Shown piece after piece: positions 50,180 to 63,432 of a DNA stretch of 64,000 nucleotides. Source of the stretch: Nocardioides sp. Soil774 (GTDB lineage: Bacteria; Actinomycetota; Actinomycetes; Propionibacteriales; Nocardioidaceae); assembly GCF_001428125.1 (NCBI RefSeq), contig NZ_LMSM01000008.1:293185-357184 (forward strand), read 5' to 3'. A program made the position numbers and the translations under genes. The stretch's first letter is position 1, and every line of letters begins with the position of its first letter. Under the pieces are notes generated by a model. The model saw nothing but the letters and a program-made list of their open reading frames with translations. It had not been told where the DNA came from and did not search any database.

Positions 50180-51313
50180 GTGAAGTTCCGCGTCGAACGC
50201 GACGTCTTCGCCGACGCCGTTGCCTGGGCTGCCCGCAGCCTCCCGGTCCGCCCCAGCTCGCCCGTCCTGGCGGGCCTGCTGATCGAGGCCAGCGACGCCG
50301 GGCTGGTGCTGTCCACCTTCGACTACGAGACCTCCGCCCGCGCGACCCTCTCGGCCGAGGTCAACGACGAGGGTCGCGCCCTCGTGAGCGGTCGGCTCCT
50401 CGCCGACATCTGCCGCAGCCTGCCGGCGAAGCCGGTCGAGCTCACCCTCGAGGGCCCGCGTGTCTCGCTGACGTGCGGATCGGCACGCTTCAGCCTCCAG
50501 ACGATGCCCGTCTCCGACTACCCCACGCTGCCCGAGATGCCGTCGGCCACCGGCACGGTCTCCAGCGCCGACTTCGCGCATGCGGTGGCGCAGGCCGTGA
50601 CCGCGGCCGGTCGCGACGACATGCTCCCGGTGCTCACCGGCGTACGGATCGAGATCGACGGCTCCACGATGGCGCTCCTGGCCACCGACCGCTTCCGCCT
50701 CTCGCACCGCGAGCTCACCTGGAACCCGCAGTCGCCCGACGAGTCGGTCGCGGCGCTCGTGCCGGCCAAGGTGCTCGGCGACACCGCGAAGTCGCTCACC
50801 TCGGGCGCCGAGGTGACGATCGCGCTGAGCTCCGGAGGTGCCGGCGAGGGCCTGATCGGCTTCGAGGGCACCGGCCTGGGCGGCGTACGCCGCACCACCA
50901 CCCGCCTGCTCGACGGCGAGTTCCCCAAGGTCCGCTCGCTCTTCCCGGCCGAGCACCTCACCGTCGCCAAGGTCAACAAGGCCGAGCTGATCGAGACCGT
51001 CAAGCGCGTCGCGCTGGTCGCCGAGCGCAACACCGCGGTGCAGATGAAGTTCGGCGAGCACCAGATCGTGCTCGACGCCGGCTCCGGTGACGAGGCCATG
51101 GCGACCGAGGCGGTCGACGCCGACATCACCGGCGACGAGCTGACCACCGGCTTCAACCCGCAGTTCCTGCTCGACGGCCTCACCGCCATCGACGGGGAGT
51201 TCGTCGACCTCGCGTTCACGCAGGCGACCAAGCCGGTCGTCATCTCCGGCACCGACGCCGACGACACCGGGTCCTTCCGCTACCTGCTGATGCCGCGCCG
51301 CCTGCTGAGCTGA
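50180..51313 (+). CDS. dnaN: DNA polymerase III beta sliding clamp
   Basis: 377 residues with three clamp domains. MKFRVERDVFADAVAWAARSLP, RPSSPVLAGLLIEA, GVRIEIDGSTMALLATDRFRLSHRE and the C-terminal FRYLLMPRRLLS (in pieces) are family signatures. It tethers polymerase III to DNA. GTG start follows CCAGGAGACC. Immediately right of oriC. Confidence 0.97.
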   Translation: MKFRVERDVFADAVAWAARSLPVRPSSPVLAGLLIEASDAGLVLSTFDYETSARATLSAEVNDEGRALVSGRLLADICRSLPAKPVELTLEGPRVSLTCGSARFSLQTMPVSDYPTLPEMPSATGTVSSADFAHAVAQAVTAAGRDDMLPVLTGVRIEIDGSTMALLATDRFRLSHRELTWNPQSPDESVAALVPAKVLGDTAKSLTSGAEVTIALSSGGAGEGLIGFEGTGLGGVRRTTTRLLDGEFPKVRSLFPAEHLTVAKVNKAELIETVKRVALVAERNTAVQMKFGEHQIVLDAGSGDEAMATEAVDADITGDELTTGFNPQFLLDGLTAIDGEFVDLAFTQATKPVVISGTDADDTGSFRYLLMPRRLLS

Positions 51314-51341
51314 TCCCGTCGGCTCCGCAGGGACCGGGGAC

Positions 51342-51347
51342 TAGGCT
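51342..51347 (+). promoter_or_regulatory. -10 element TAGGCT for leaderless gnd
   Basis: Ends 7 nt before the gnd ATG at 51355, in the 41-nt dnaN-gnd gap. Confidence 0.45.
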
Positions 51348-51354
51348 CACCGCC

Positions 51355-52329
51355 ATGGACATCGGACTCATCGGCCTGGGCAAGATGGGCGGCAACATGC
51401 GCGAGCGCATGCGCCGCGCGGGACTCACGGTCGTCGGCTACGACCGCAACCCCGACGTGAGCGACGTCGACTCGCTCGAGGCGCTCGTGGAGGCACTCCC
51501 CAGCCCGAAGGTCGTGTGGGTGATGGTGCCGGCAGGTGACGCCACCCGCGCCACGGTCAAGGAGCTCGGTGAGCTGCTGGGCGAGGGCGACGTGGTGGTC
51601 GACGGCGGCAACTCCCGCTGGACCGACGACATCGCCAACGCCGAGCTGCTCGCCGAGAAGAAGATCGGTTACGTCGACTGTGGCGTCTCCGGCGGTGTCT
51701 GGGGCCTGGAGAACGGCTACGCCCTGATGTACGGCGGCGAGGCCGACGACATCGCCAAGGTCCAGGACGCCTTCGACGCCCTCAAGCCCGAGGGCGACTT
51801 CGGCTCGGTCCACGCGGGCAAGGTCGGTGCCGGGCACTTCTCCAAGATGGTCCACAACGGCATCGAGTACGCCATCATGCAGGCCTACGCCGAGGGCTGG
51901 GAGCTGCTCGAGAAGGCCGAGCTCACCGACAACGTCACCGAGGTCTTCCGCTCCTGGCGCGAGGGCACGGTCATCCGCTCGTGGCTGCTCGACCTCATGG
52001 TCAACGCGCTCGACGCCGACCCCGGCCTCAGCCAGGTCGCGGGCTATGCCGAGGACTCCGGCGAGGGCCGGTGGACCGTGGAGGCCGGCATCGAGAACGC
52101 CGTCGCCACCCCCGCGATCACCGCGGCCCTCTACGCGCGCTTCGTCTCGCGCCAGGACGACTCCCCGACCATGAAGGCCGTCGCCGCGATGCGCAACCAG
52201 TTCGGCGGCCACGCCGTGCGGGCCACGGCCCCCAAGGGCGGCGACGCCGAGGGCGCGACCGGCGCCGAGCAGTCGCAGACGTCGGAGCGGGCCGGTGCCG
52301 GCAGCGGCCAGGAGCCGGGCGAGAGCTAG
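51355..52329 (+). CDS. gnd: 6-phosphogluconate dehydrogenase, short decarboxylating type (GndA/YqeC-like)
   Basis: 324 residues. MDIGLIGLGKMGGNMRERM is the NAD(P) motif; VDGGNSRWTDD, DCGVSGGVWGLENGYALM, KVGAGHFSKMVHNGIEYAIMQ (in pieces) with catalytic Lys are 6PGDH signatures. Short (about 300 aa) forms are usually NAD-dependent. The 30 C-terminal residues are an unstructured Gly/Glu/Ser tail. gnd between dnaN and recF is the usual actinobacterial order. Confidence 0.93.
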   Translation: MDIGLIGLGKMGGNMRERMRRAGLTVVGYDRNPDVSDVDSLEALVEALPSPKVVWVMVPAGDATRATVKELGELLGEGDVVVDGGNSRWTDDIANAELLAEKKIGYVDCGVSGGVWGLENGYALMYGGEADDIAKVQDAFDALKPEGDFGSVHAGKVGAGHFSKMVHNGIEYAIMQAYAEGWELLEKAELTDNVTEVFRSWREGTVIRSWLLDLMVNALDADPGLSQVAGYAEDSGEGRWTVEAGIENAVATPAITAALYARFVSRQDDSPTMKAVAAMRNQFGGHAVRATAPKGGDAEGATGAEQSQTSERAGAGSGQEPGES

Positions 52330-52335
52330 GTCCCT

Positions 52336-53490
52336 GTGCACGTCGCCCACCTGACCCTGCACGACTTCCGCTCCTACGCCGACGTCGACGTCGCGCTGGA
52401 GCCCGGGGCGACCGCCTTCATCGGGCGCAACGGCCAGGGCAAGACCAACCTCGTCGAGGCCATCGACTACCTGTCCCGGCTCTCCTCGCACCGCGTCGCG
52501 ACCGACGCCCCGCTCGTGCGCGCGGGTGCCGACCAGGCGATCGTGCGGGCGTCGGTGGTCAAGGAGGGGCGTACGGCCCTGCTAGAGGTCGAGCTCAACC
52601 CCGGGCGCGCCAACCGCGCGCGCATCAACCGCTCGCCCCTGCCGCGCCCGCGCGAGATCATCGGCCTGGTCCGCACGGTGGTCTTCGCCCCTGACGACCT
52701 GACCCTGGTCAAGGGCGACCCGTCGGAGCGCCGCAAGATGCTCGACGACCTGCTGGTGCTGCGCGCGCCGCGGCTCGCCGGGGTGCGCACCGACTACGAC
52801 CGGATCCTCAAGCAGCGCAACAGCCTGCTCAAGACCGCCGGCATCGCCCGCGGCTCCTCGCGCGACGCCGCCATGGCGACCCTCGAGATCTGGGACGACA
52901 ACCTGGCGCGGGTCGGCGCGGAGCTGCTCGCCGCCCGGCTGCGCCTGGTCGAGGACCTGCGCCCCTACCTCGGCAAGGCCTACGAGGCGGTGGCCCGCGG
53001 GGCCAGCCGTGACGACGCCGACCTCGACTACCGCGCCAGCATCGAGGTGCCGCCCGCCGCGACGCAGGAGTCGCTGCAGCAGGCGCTCCTCGACGCCGTC
53101 GCGTCGCGGCGCAAGGAGGAGCTCGACCGCGGTGTCTCGCTGGTGGGCCCGCACCGCGACGACCTGCTCCTCACGCTCGGCACGGGGTCGGGCCCCGACG
53201 ACCTGCGGCTGCCGGTCAAGGGCTACGCCTCCCACGGGGAGTCGTGGTCCTACGCCCTGGCGCTGCGGCTCGCGTCGTACGACCTGCTGCGCGCCGACGG
53301 CGACGACCCGATCCTGGTGCTCGACGACGTCTTCGCCGAGCTCGACGCCGAGCGCCGCGGCCAGCTCGCCCAGCTGGTGGCGGGTGCCGAGCAGGTGCTC
53401 GTGACCGCAGCCGTCGCGGCCGACGTCCCGGCCTCGCTGCAGGGGGTGCGCTTCGTCGTGGCCGACGGGCAGGTGACCCGTGACGACTGA
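52336..53490 (+). CDS. recF: DNA repair and recombination protein RecF
   Basis: 384 residues. SMC-like ATPase: Walker A GRNGQGKT (30-37), [20 protein letters not shown], the signature [23 protein letters not shown] and Walker [13 protein letters not shown]. It promotes RecA loading at gaps. GTG start 6 nt after gnd; the last 11 nt overlap the DUF721 gene. Confidence 0.95.
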   Translation: MHVAHLTLHDFRSYADVDVALEPGATAFIGRNGQGKTNLVEAIDYLSRLSSHRVATDAPLVRAGADQAIVRASVVKEGRTALLEVELNPGRANRARINRSPLPRPREIIGLVRTVVFAPDDLTLVKGDPSERRKMLDDLLVLRAPRLAGVRTDYDRILKQRNSLLKTAGIARGSSRDAAMATLEIWDDNLARVGAELLAARLRLVEDLRPYLGKAYEAVARGASRDDADLDYRASIEVPPAATQESLQQALLDAVASRRKEELDRGVSLVGPHRDDLLLTLGTGSGPDDLRLPVKGYASHGESWSYALALRLASYDLLRADGDDPILVLDDVFAELDAERRGQLAQLVAGAEQVLVTAAVAADVPASLQGVRFVVADGQVTRDD

Positions 53491-54070
53491 CGGCGACGAC
53501 GGACGTCATGAGGATCGCGGGTCCGCACCCGCCGATCCCATGACGCCCGAGGACGCACCCGAGGTTCCCGAGCACCGGCCCGACGGCCTCGACCTCGCCC
53601 GTGCCGCCGCCCGGGCCGCGGCCGCGAGCCCCGGAACGCCGCAGGCCCGACGGAAGTCGGCGCCCTTCCGGCGGCGTACGACCACCCAGTCCTCCGGTGC
53701 CCGGCCCGACGACCGCGACCCCCAGCTGCTCGACCAGGCGCTCGGCCGGCTCGTCGCCAACCACGGCTGGGAGCTCGACCTCAAGGTGCAGGGCGTGTTC
53801 GGGCGCTGGGCCGAGCTGGTCGGCTCCGAGGTGGCCGACCACTGCACGCCCGAGTCGTTCGGCGACGGCCGGCTGGTGGTGCGCACCGACTCCACCGCGT
53901 GGGCCACGCAGCTCAAGCTGCTCGCCCCCTCGGTCGTACGCCGCCTCAACACCGAGCTCGGCCACGGCACCGTCACGGTGATCGAGGTGCTCGGCCCCCA
54001 CCTGCCGACGTGGAAGAAGGGCCGGCTCTCCAGCCGCGACGGTCGCGGCCCCCGCGACACCTACGGCTGA
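53480..54070 (+). CDS. DUF721 (DciA-like) protein
   Basis: 196 residues. A disordered N-terminal half, basic/acidic (to about 75), then the DUF721 domain: [51 protein letters not shown], and [19 protein letters not shown] (quoted in pieces). DUF721 proteins are related to DciA, a loader of the DnaB helicase, fitting the location between recF and gyrB. Starts with GTG, overlapping recF by 11 nt. Confidence 0.87.
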   Translation: MTTDGDDGRHEDRGSAPADPMTPEDAPEVPEHRPDGLDLARAAARAAAASPGTPQARRKSAPFRRRTTTQSSGARPDDRDPQLLDQALGRLVANHGWELDLKVQGVFGRWAELVGSEVADHCTPESFGDGRLVVRTDSTAWATQLKLLAPSVVRRLNTELGHGTVTVIEVLGPHLPTWKKGRLSSRDGRGPRDTYG

Positions 54071-54171
54071 GCCGCCCGGGCGAGCTGACGACCGAACTGG
54101 CGATCTGCGGGCCTCCCGGCGGTAGGGGGACCCACCGACCCCCCTGCAAGGCGCTGTGAACGGGCCCCATG

Positions 54172-54193
54172 AGGCCCCTGAGGGCCTATTTTT
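54172..54193 (+). terminator. Intrinsic terminator after DUF721
   Basis: AGGCCC-CTGA-GGGCCT followed by ATTTTT (T-tract 54189-54193), the most canonical intrinsic terminator in the window. The gyrB promoter follows; TAGTAT at 54249-54254 is a candidate -10. Confidence 0.75.
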
Positions 54194-54347
54194 CCACCGA
54201 TCACCCCCCTCTGGGCCGTCGGTGCTTCGGTGGAGGCCGTCAGAGAGGTAGTATCGACGTACGAGTCGCACGCGTGCCTGCCGTGGCATCTGCAGCGACT
54301 CGACTCATGTCGAACGCCCTCGCGGGCGACGAGAAGAAGGCTGTGCC

Positions 54348-56498
<2,151 letters not shown>

Positions 56499-56563
56499 CC
56501 CTCGGTGGTCGAGGAGGGCGTCCGCGCCCGTCACGAGACCCGATGCAGATGTATCCCGGAATC

Positions 56564-56582
56564 TAGACACAGTCTTAGACAC
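56564..56582. repeat. TAGACAC direct repeat ahead of gyrA
   Basis: TAGACAC at 56564-56570 and 56576-56582, starts 12 bp apart, in the 101-nt gyrB-gyrA gap. Function unknown. Confidence 0.35.
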
Positions 56583-56599
56583 GACAAGAGGGCACCAGA

Positions 56600-59320
<2,721 letters not shown>

Positions 59321-59323
59321 TCC

Positions 59324-59884
59324 ATGTCGGACCGCACCGCGCCCCCCAGTCGTGAGGCAGCCCGTCGAACGCCTGGTGACGAGCCTGCCCGCAGGTCGCT
59401 GACCAGCCGTCTCCAGGACACGCTCTCCAACGCCGCCGAGGAGCACCGGGCCAATGCCGGCTCGTCGGCTCCGCGCGGCAGCCGCGTACGGCGTACGCCC
59501 GGGCGTCAGCCGCGCCGCGCCCGCCTGCGGCTGACCCGCATCGACCCGTGGTCGGTGATGAAGACGTCGTTCCTGCTGTCCGTCGCCTTCGGCGTGGTCA
59601 CGTTCGTCGCCATCTTCATGGTGTGGTCCGTGCTCGGCGCGGCCGGCGTGTGGGACTCCATCAACTCGGCCGTCGCGAGCATCGTCGAGGGCGACAGCGG
59701 CAACTCGACCTTCGACGTCACCGACTACGTCGGGATGTCGCGCGTGCTGGGCTTCACGCTGCTCGTCTCAGTGCTCGACGTCGTGCTCCTGACCGCGATC
59801 TCCACGCTCACCGCGTTCCTCTACAACCTCGCGGCCGCCCTGCTCGGCGGCATCGAGGTCACCCTCGCCGAGGACGAGAAGTGA
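59324..59884 (+). CDS. DUF3566 membrane protein
   Basis: 186 residues. A basic disordered N-terminus (to about 62), then LRLTRIDPWSVMKTSFLLSVAFGVV beginning the DUF3566 domain, with two helices separated by a loop (about 95-135). In the Mtb position Rv0007, after gyrA. Function is unknown; from its place it may link to the envelope near the origin. ATG 3 nt after the gyrA stop. Confidence 0.9.
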   Translation: MSDRTAPPSREAARRTPGDEPARRSLTSRLQDTLSNAAEEHRANAGSSAPRGSRVRRTPGRQPRRARLRLTRIDPWSVMKTSFLLSVAFGVVTFVAIFMVWSVLGAAGVWDSINSAVASIVEGDSGNSTFDVTDYVGMSRVLGFTLLVSVLDVVLLTAISTLTAFLYNLAAALLGGIEVTLAEDEK

Positions 59885-59911
59885 GCTGATCCCGTCGGTT
59901 CCTGACCTCGA

Positions 59912-59942
59912 TTGGCACCGCCCGACCAGGGTCAGGTAATCT
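59912..59942 (+). promoter_or_regulatory. Probable promoter of the tRNA-Ile gene
   Basis: TTGGCA (59912-59917), 19-nt spacer, TAATCT (59937-59942). Confidence 0.45.
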
Positions 59943-59969
59943 TCGGCGTCGCCGCATGGCGGCGAGTGC

Positions 59970-60043
59970 GGGCCTATAGCTCAGACGGTTAGAGCGCTTC
60001 CCTGATAAGGAAGAGGTCGGAGGTTCAAGTCCTCCTAGGCCCA
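59970..60043 (+). tRNA. tRNA-Ile (GAT)
   Basis: 74 nt. Acceptor GGGCCTA pairs with TAGGCCC; D-loop CTCAGACGGTTAGAGC; anticodon stem CTTCC-GGAAG (59997-60001/60009-60013) with loop CTGATAA giving GAT (60004-60006); T-loop GTTCAAGTC. No CCA encoded: next bases are CTC. Confidence 0.97.
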
Positions 60044-60070
60044 CTCCATCTCGACACCGAGGAGCACGGC

Positions 60071-60196
60071 GTGAAGAAGATCCTGCTGGTCGTCCTCGCC
60101 GCCGCTGGTGCGGTCCTCGCGAAGAAGAAGATGGACGAGGGCAAGCACGAGCAGGCTCTCTGGGCCGAGGCCACCGACTCCGTCGAGAAGGCCTGA
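60071..60196 (+). CDS. DLW-39 family small protein
   Basis: 41 residues: [20 protein letters not shown] (one short helix and basic collar), then a short charged tail with [10 protein letters not shown] in which the family's DLWAEATD is read as [11 protein letters not shown] at 60071 with GAGGAG (60059-60064) 6 nt upstream. Small single-helix proteins of this family sit between tRNA-Ile and tRNA-Ala beside gyrA in actinobacteria. Role unknown. Confidence 0.82.
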   Translation: MKKILLVVLAAAGAVLAKKKMDEGKHEQALWAEATDSVEKA

Positions 60197-60210
60197 CCCG
60201 CCCACCTCAC

Positions 60211-60286
60211 GGGGCCTTGGCGCAATTGGTAGCGCACCTGCTTTGCAAGCAGGGGGTTAGGGGTTCGAGTCCCCTAGGCTCCACCA
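60211..60286 (+). tRNA. tRNA-Ala (TGC)
   Basis: 76 nt including encoded CCA (60284-60286). Acceptor GGGGCCT with AGGCTCC (one G-T pair); anticodon stem CCTGC-GCAGG with loop TTTGCAA giving TGC (60244-60246); T-loop GTTCGAGTC. Confidence 0.97.
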
Positions 60287-60305
60287 CGATCACGACCGCA
60301 GCTGA

Positions 60306-61112
60306 TCAGGGCGCGCAGAATGCCCGCAGCTTGAACACGGACGGGTAGCCGGGCGGCGTTGGGTTGGCACCGAGCTCGATCCTGACGCGCCCGGCGCCCG
60401 CGACGGGCAGCCCGCCGTACAGCGACGGCCCGTCACCGCTGTAGTCGCTGCGGTAGACCTCAGTGACGTCCTCGACGTCGTCCCGGTGCACGTACGCCCA
60501 GCCCACGGATCCCGGAGCGGATGTCTTCGCCATGCCGGTGCCGACCTCGACGAGCTCGCAGCGACCGGCCAGGTCGAACTCGGCGTACCCCAGCTGGCTG
60601 GGGTCGACGAGGGTGATGCCCCCGTCGCGAGGAGTGCCCGCCACGTCGACCGGTTGCGTGCTGACGTTCTGCAGGGCGACGTGTCGTCCAAGGAGCGAGG
60701 CCCACTCGTAGTCGAGGACGACGACCCGCATCGGCTTGCTGGTCCCCGCGCGGAGCCCGTGCGAGCCGGGCTTGACCACCCGGTAGTGCCGCAGGCCCGG
60801 CGTGCTGGGCATGTCGAGCAGGTAGAACTTGCCGCCTCTGGTGGTCGCGCCACGGTCGGTCCTCTTCCACCGCGAGCTGCCGGCCACTCGCTGCTGCAGG
60901 ATCACCGGCTCGTGGGCGAACCGGGGCAGGACCCGACCCGACACCTCGACGAACCCCGAGTCCTCGACGACACGATGGCTCGCCACGCTGGCGCGCACGG
61001 TGTATGACCGCGGCGCGCGATCGGCACCGGGCTGAACGCCGGCGCGCGGTGCGACCGGCACTCCGACGAGGGCTGCGGCGAGGACGCCCACCAGCGCGAC
61101 GTTGAACGACAT
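60306..61112 (-). CDS. Secreted hypothetical protein
   Basis: 268 residues. Signal peptide about 1-27 (FNVALVGVLAAALVGVPVAPRAG), then a beta-rich extracytoplasmic part with a typical actinobacterial Ig-like start (SGRVLPRFAHEPVILQQRVAGS, SSRWKRTDRGATTRGGKFY) and only two Cys (about 216 and the penultimate one). ATG at 61112 follows GGGAGG. It reads toward the tRNAs. No enzyme motif recognised; similar secreted proteins are common in this lineage. Confidence 0.68.
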   Translation of the reverse strand: MSFNVALVGVLAAALVGVPVAPRAGVQPGADRAPRSYTVRASVASHRVVEDSGFVEVSGRVLPRFAHEPVILQQRVAGSSRWKRTDRGATTRGGKFYLLDMPSTPGLRHYRVVKPGSHGLRAGTSKPMRVVVLDYEWASLLGRHVALQNVSTQPVDVAGTPRDGGITLVDPSQLGYAEFDLAGRCELVEVGTGMAKTSAPGSVGWAYVHRDDVEDVTEVYRSDYSGDGPSLYGGLPVAGAGRVRIELGANPTPPGYPSVFKLRAFCAP

Positions 61113-61257
61113 CTTGCCTCCCACAGTCCGAAGCGGTCGCGACGACACCACCAGTGTGACGGAGCCACCGGGCGCGACGGAGAGGCGAAGGTCCCGTGTC
61201 CGGCCCACCCCTCGAAATGCAGGGGTGCTGACCAAGACCCAGCCCCACACTGGAGGC

Positions 61258-61929
61258 ATGCTGGGCATCACCGACCTCCCGACCTACCTCGTCGGGCTGA
61301 TCCTGATCATCCTGCTGCCCGGGCCGAACTCGCTCTACGTGCTCTCGGTCGCGGCGCGGCGCGGGGTGCGCAGCGGGTACGCCGGTGCGGCCGGCGTGTG
61401 GACCGGCGACGCGGTGCTGATGACGCTGTCGGCCGCCGGGATCGCGTCGCTGCTCCAGGCCAACGAGACGGCGTTCGCGGTCGTGAAGTGGGTGGGGGCG
61501 TCCTACCTGCTGTGGCTGGCCGTCGGCATGATCCGCGCTGCCTGGGGCATGTGGCGCTCGCGCCGATCGATGGCCGAGCAGCTCGCCGACGCCACCGTGG
61601 AGGCCGGGCTCGAGGCACCCACCCGCGGCGAGCGTCCCTACCGTCGCGCCCTGGTGATCAGCCTGCTCAACCCCAAGGCGATCCTGTTCTTCGTCGCCTT
61701 CTTCGTGCAGTTCGTCGACCCGGCCTACGCCCACCCGGCGATCTCGTTCCTCGCGCTCGGCACGCTCGCGACGCTGGCCAGCGCGGCGTACCTGACGGTG
61801 CTGATCTTCGCCGGCACCCGCCTCGCCGACGCCTTCCGGCGCCGCAAGGCGCTCTCGGCGGGGGCGACGTCCGCGGTGGGCGCGGTCTTCGTCGGCTTCG
61901 CGGTCAAGCTGGCGCTCGCCTCCGCCTGA
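61258..61929 (+). CDS. LysE/RhtB-family amino-acid exporter
   Basis: 223 residues, about six helices. LPTYLVGLILIILLPGPNSLYVLS and GVWTGDAVLMTLSAAGI, GASYLLWLAVGMIRAAW and SLLNPKAILFFVAFFVQFVDP are LysE-family motifs (in pieces). It likely exports leucine-type or homoserine-type amino acids (LeuE-like). ATG at 61258; GGAGG is only 1 nt away, too close for ordinary SD use. Its stop is 4 nt from the convergent NTF2-like gene. Confidence 0.87.
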   Translation: MLGITDLPTYLVGLILIILLPGPNSLYVLSVAARRGVRSGYAGAAGVWTGDAVLMTLSAAGIASLLQANETAFAVVKWVGASYLLWLAVGMIRAAWGMWRSRRSMAEQLADATVEAGLEAPTRGERPYRRALVISLLNPKAILFFVAFFVQFVDPAYAHPAISFLALGTLATLASAAYLTVLIFAGTRLADAFRRRKALSAGATSAVGAVFVGFAVKLALASA

Positions 61930-61933
61930 CTGG

Positions 61934-62419
61934 TCAGGCGGCGGGGACGAGCTCGGCCGGCACGTCGGAGGAGATGACCGACGCGTGCCACCGGGCCTCG
62001 CGCCAGCCCTCTGCGGTCAGCTTCCACACGATGGTCGCGACGCAGTCGAAGGTCGCCACGTGCGGGCCGACCGCCAGCGTCTGGCGGAAGTCGAGCGCCG
62101 AGAAGCCCATCGTCTCGTGCCGGACGGCCTGGTAGCCCAGGACGGTCGACTCGGTCCACGCTCCCATGGCGTCCAGGGTGGCGAACAGGTCCCGGAACCA
62201 GGTCAGCCACTCCGTGCGGGTCCTGATCGGGCGGGCATGGCCGGAGACGTCGATGTCGACGATGCCGAAGTCGTCGTCGCACAGGTCCGAGAGCGTGGCG
62301 AGGTCGTGGTCGCGCACGGAGTCCAGCAGCGTGACGGTCTCGGTGTAGAACGGCTGGTCCTCGAAGCCGCGGGGCACAGCGCCGGCGAACGCGGTGGTGG
62401 GAGTGGTGGGACGGTCCAT
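61934..62419 (-). CDS. NTF2-like (SnoaL-type) protein
   Basis: 161 residues, alpha+beta cone fold of the NTF2 superfamily: PFYTETVTLLDSVRDHDLATLSDLCDDDF (first helix pair), DIDVSG, RTEWLTWFRDLFATLDAMG and the final VWKLTAEGWREARWHASVI. Such proteins may be small enzymes (isomerase, cyclase) or binding modules. No clear catalytic Asp/His pair stands out. It follows the rhodopsin gene by 68 nt on the same strand, so it may be co-transcribed; if so a carotenoid/retinal-related role is imaginable but unsupported. Confidence 0.7.
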   Translation of the reverse strand: MDRPTTPTTAFAGAVPRGFEDQPFYTETVTLLDSVRDHDLATLSDLCDDDFGIVDIDVSGHARPIRTRTEWLTWFRDLFATLDAMGAWTESTVLGYQAVRHETMGFSALDFRQTLAVGPHVATFDCVATIVWKLTAEGWREARWHASVISSDVPAELVPAA

Positions 62420-62487
62420 GGTCTTCTGCCTCTGGGTCGGGTCGCCCCGGTCCCTGCGCGACGACGCCGGGACCGGGGCTCGGGTGG

Positions 62488-63309
62488 TCAGGAGCGGGTG
62501 CGCAGCGGAGACGGAGCCGCGGGCTCGGATCCGGCGAGTCCGCTGTCGCCCGACTCGACGTAGCCCTCGTCGCGCGACTTGGCGAGCGCGATCGCAAGGA
62601 CCAGGAGGCCGAAGAGCGGCTTGGCGAGCACGTCCGCCACCGAGTAGCCCACCTGACGGGCGATCTCGGCGGTGACCGGGTCGTCGACCAGGACGGGCAG
62701 GAAGTAGGCGACAGGGTAGACGGTCCAGGTCACGACGAGGATCCAGCGCAGGCCGCTGAGGAGCCGGATGACGCCCGGAGCCTGCCGGCCCAGGGAGTTG
62801 CCGAGCTCGACGAACAGGACGTACACGATGTAGAGGAACGGCAGGGTGCCCACGACCCCCCAGACGATCTTCGCGGTGCTGTCGGCGGCGGCGAGCTCAC
62901 CGGGGTAGCCGGAGATGATCATCGCGAGCGCGGCGATCGTCAGTCGTACGAGGAGGCTGCGGGTCTTGCCACGGTCCAGCTTCAGCACCACGACGAGCTC
63001 GGCCAGCAGCAGCGGCACCGTCAACAACCAGTCGACGTAGCGGTAGGCCTCGTTGAACGGGATGCCGTCCTGGACGTAGGCGCCGCCGGTGTAGGTGAAG
63101 GCGTCGACCCAGGAGTTGAAGATGCGCACGTAGTGGTAGAGCGCGATGCCCACCACGACCGTCGACAGCGTGATCGCCAGGCGGTGACGGGGCGCCACCG
63201 AGCCCCGGACGAGCACGAAGAACAGCAGGGACGCGCCCATGGCTGCGATGACGAAGGAGAACGAGTTGTAGACCAGGTCGTACTGACCCGCACTCAGGGT
63301 GAGGCCCAT
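62488..63309 (-). CDS. Microbial rhodopsin, outward proton pump type with antenna-site glycine
   Basis: 273 residues, seven helices. Helix C RYVDWLLTVPLLLAELVV carries Asp93, Thr97 and Glu104, the DTE proton-pump motif (Asp acceptor, Glu donor). Leu101 at the proteorhodopsin 105 tuning site predicts green absorption. Schiff-base Lys230 (VLAKPLFG) and helix F WTVYPVAY complete the retinal site; His59 (YHY) is the acceptor partner as in proteorhodopsin/xanthorhodopsin. Gly151 in helix E (IVWGVVGTLPF) aligns with bacteriorhodopsin Trp138, the position where a small residue opens a fenestration for a carotenoid antenna. AAGGAG 6 nt before ATG. C-terminal 30 residues are cytoplasmic. Confidence 0.95.
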   Translation of the reverse strand: MGLTLSAGQYDLVYNSFSFVIAAMGASLLFFVLVRGSVAPRHRLAITLSTVVVGIALYHYVRIFNSWVDAFTYTGGAYVQDGIPFNEAYRYVDWLLTVPLLLAELVVVLKLDRGKTRSLLVRLTIAALAMIISGYPGELAAADSTAKIVWGVVGTLPFLYIVYVLFVELGNSLGRQAPGVIRLLSGLRWILVVTWTVYPVAYFLPVLVDDPVTAEIARQVGYSVADVLAKPLFGLLVLAIALAKSRDEGYVESGDSGLAGSEPAAPSPLRTRS

Positions 63310-63351
63310 GGCTTGCTCCTTGTAGGAGAGGCTCCCGAGTGGCGCTCGTGA

Positions 63352-63401
63352 TTAGGTGCTGCGAAATTAGCATCGCTTAGCCCGAATTAACAATGATCAG
63401 C
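63352..63401. promoter_or_regulatory. Direct-repeat operator candidate for the B12 photoreceptor
   Basis: TTAGC (63367-63371), TTAGC (63377-63381), TTAAC (63387-63391) and TCAGC (63397-63401) have exactly 10-bp starts; an outlier TTAGG is at 63352-63356. CarH proteins bind arrays of about 11-bp direct repeats as tetramers, so a four-repeat array over a promoter is appropriate, though the period and sequence differ. Confidence 0.55.
63364..63393 (-). promoter_or_regulatory. Predicted rhodopsin promoter
   Basis: On the minus strand TTGTTA (complement of 63388-63393), 18-nt spacer, TAATTT (complement of 63364-63369). Both overlap the direct repeats. Confidence 0.5.
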
Positions 63402-63420
63402 GCAAATATGTCGTCCGCTC

Positions 63421-63426
63421 TACGAT
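63421..63426 (+). promoter_or_regulatory. -10 element TACGAT of the photoreceptor gene
   Basis: Ends 6 nt before ATG at 63433; the GGAGGG between is too close to serve as SD, consistent with a leaderless mRNA. Confidence 0.45.
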
Positions 63427-63432
63427 GGAGGG

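Larger units (their letters stand above)
63310..63432. other. Divergent rhodopsin / photoreceptor control region
   Basis: 123 nt, much lower GC than the rest. Contains the rhodopsin promoter, direct repeats and the promoter of the photoreceptor gene. Confidence 0.75.
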
